Of a stretch of 6,389 nucleotides of DNA, positions 6,256 through 6,389 are shown piece by piece (the stretch's first letter is position 1; every line of letters starts with the position of its first letter). Location: NCBI GenBank assembly GCA_937873285.1, contig CALMNV010000261.1, positions 1 through 6,389 on the forward strand. The letters are read 5' to 3'. Source of the stretch: an uncultured Intrasporangium sp. (GTDB lineage Bacteria > Actinomycetota > Actinomycetes > Actinomycetales > Dermatophilaceae). The position numbers were made by a program, and so were the translations under genes. The notes beneath the pieces were generated by a model that had not been told where the DNA came from, did no database searches, and was given only the letters and a program-made list of their open reading frames with translations.

Positions 6256-6389
6256 CTGCGCGAGAAGCGATGCCGTCTTCGTGAAGCGCGGGTCGAGCTC
6301 GCGATGACGGCCGAGAGCTTCCGACCGGTCCTCCGGTCCAAATGACCAGATCCCCTCCTCGCGCAAACTCTTCAGGAATCCTGCGGCCG
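6207..6389 (-). CDS. Unidentified coding fragment, 5' end outside window
   Basis: On the minus strand the frame entering from the right edge reads AAGFLKSLREEGIWSFGPED, then RSEALGRHRELDPRFTKTAS, LLAQSLKAKDDRHVLPIS. It looks like ordinary soluble-protein sequence, whereas the plus-strand frames here are short or Arg/Ser-rich. I do not recognise the family. GC is visibly lower than in the rest of the window and third positions are less GC-biased, suggesting a different origin. The frame stays open past ~6207 only because it continues antisense to the pckG fragment (as an ORF it reaches 5575), so its real end is unknown; the join is near 6200-6215. No start is visible; TTG 6366 is internal to a frame that is open to the edge. 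Confidence 0.4.

Overview
This window comes from a very GC-rich (roughly 70% or more) actinobacterial chromosome. Codon choice, a SAM-IV-type riboswitch (a class known mainly from Actinobacteria), an actinobacterial-style RimO and an FtsK with a long Ala/Gly/Arg linker all point that way. A Micrococcales/Intrasporangiaceae-like source is my inference. I see no phage, insertion sequence, CRISPR array, tRNA or rRNA.

Layout: (1) 1-938, minus strand: the N-terminal two thirds of rimO (ribosomal protein S12 methylthiotransferase), running off the left edge. Its radical-SAM motif has Ser where the first cluster cysteine is expected. (2) 967-2193, plus strand: a complete M19-family (renal-dipeptidase-like) metallopeptidase, divergent from rimO across 28 bp. 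(3) 2207-5182, minus strand: a complete FtsK/SpoIIIE DNA translocase, convergent with the dipeptidase across 13 bp. (4) 5183-5457: the divergent control region, holding a probable leaderless ftsK promoter, a TGGACA-17-TACAGT promoter facing right, a well-formed SAM-IV riboswitch and a hairpin touching the Shine-Dalgarno sequence. (5) 5458-6255, plus strand: one open frame that is a chimera. Its first ~190 residues are the N-terminal half of a class V (cysteine-desulfurase-like) aminotransferase. The next ~57 are the C-terminal tail of GTP-dependent phosphoenolpyruvate carboxykinase (PckG), followed by a short unrelated tail. (6) About 6207-6389: a lower-GC segment whose best coding frame is on the minus strand and which I cannot identify.

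The genes are not one pathway. RimO modifies ribosomes, FtsK moves DNA at the division septum, and the dipeptidase probably handles peptide turnover. The SAM-IV riboswitch ties the aminotransferase to sulfur/S-adenosylmethionine status. That gene has lost its PLP-lysine half, so the riboswitch now sits in front of a fragment.

The observations most worth following are the aminotransferase/PckG join (real deletion or assembly/amplification chimera), the second join near 6200, the Cys-to-Ser change in RimO, and the octamer GGCATACG. The octamer occurs six times and accounts for nearly every ATA/TAT trinucleotide in the window. I found no convincing new multi-gene system.
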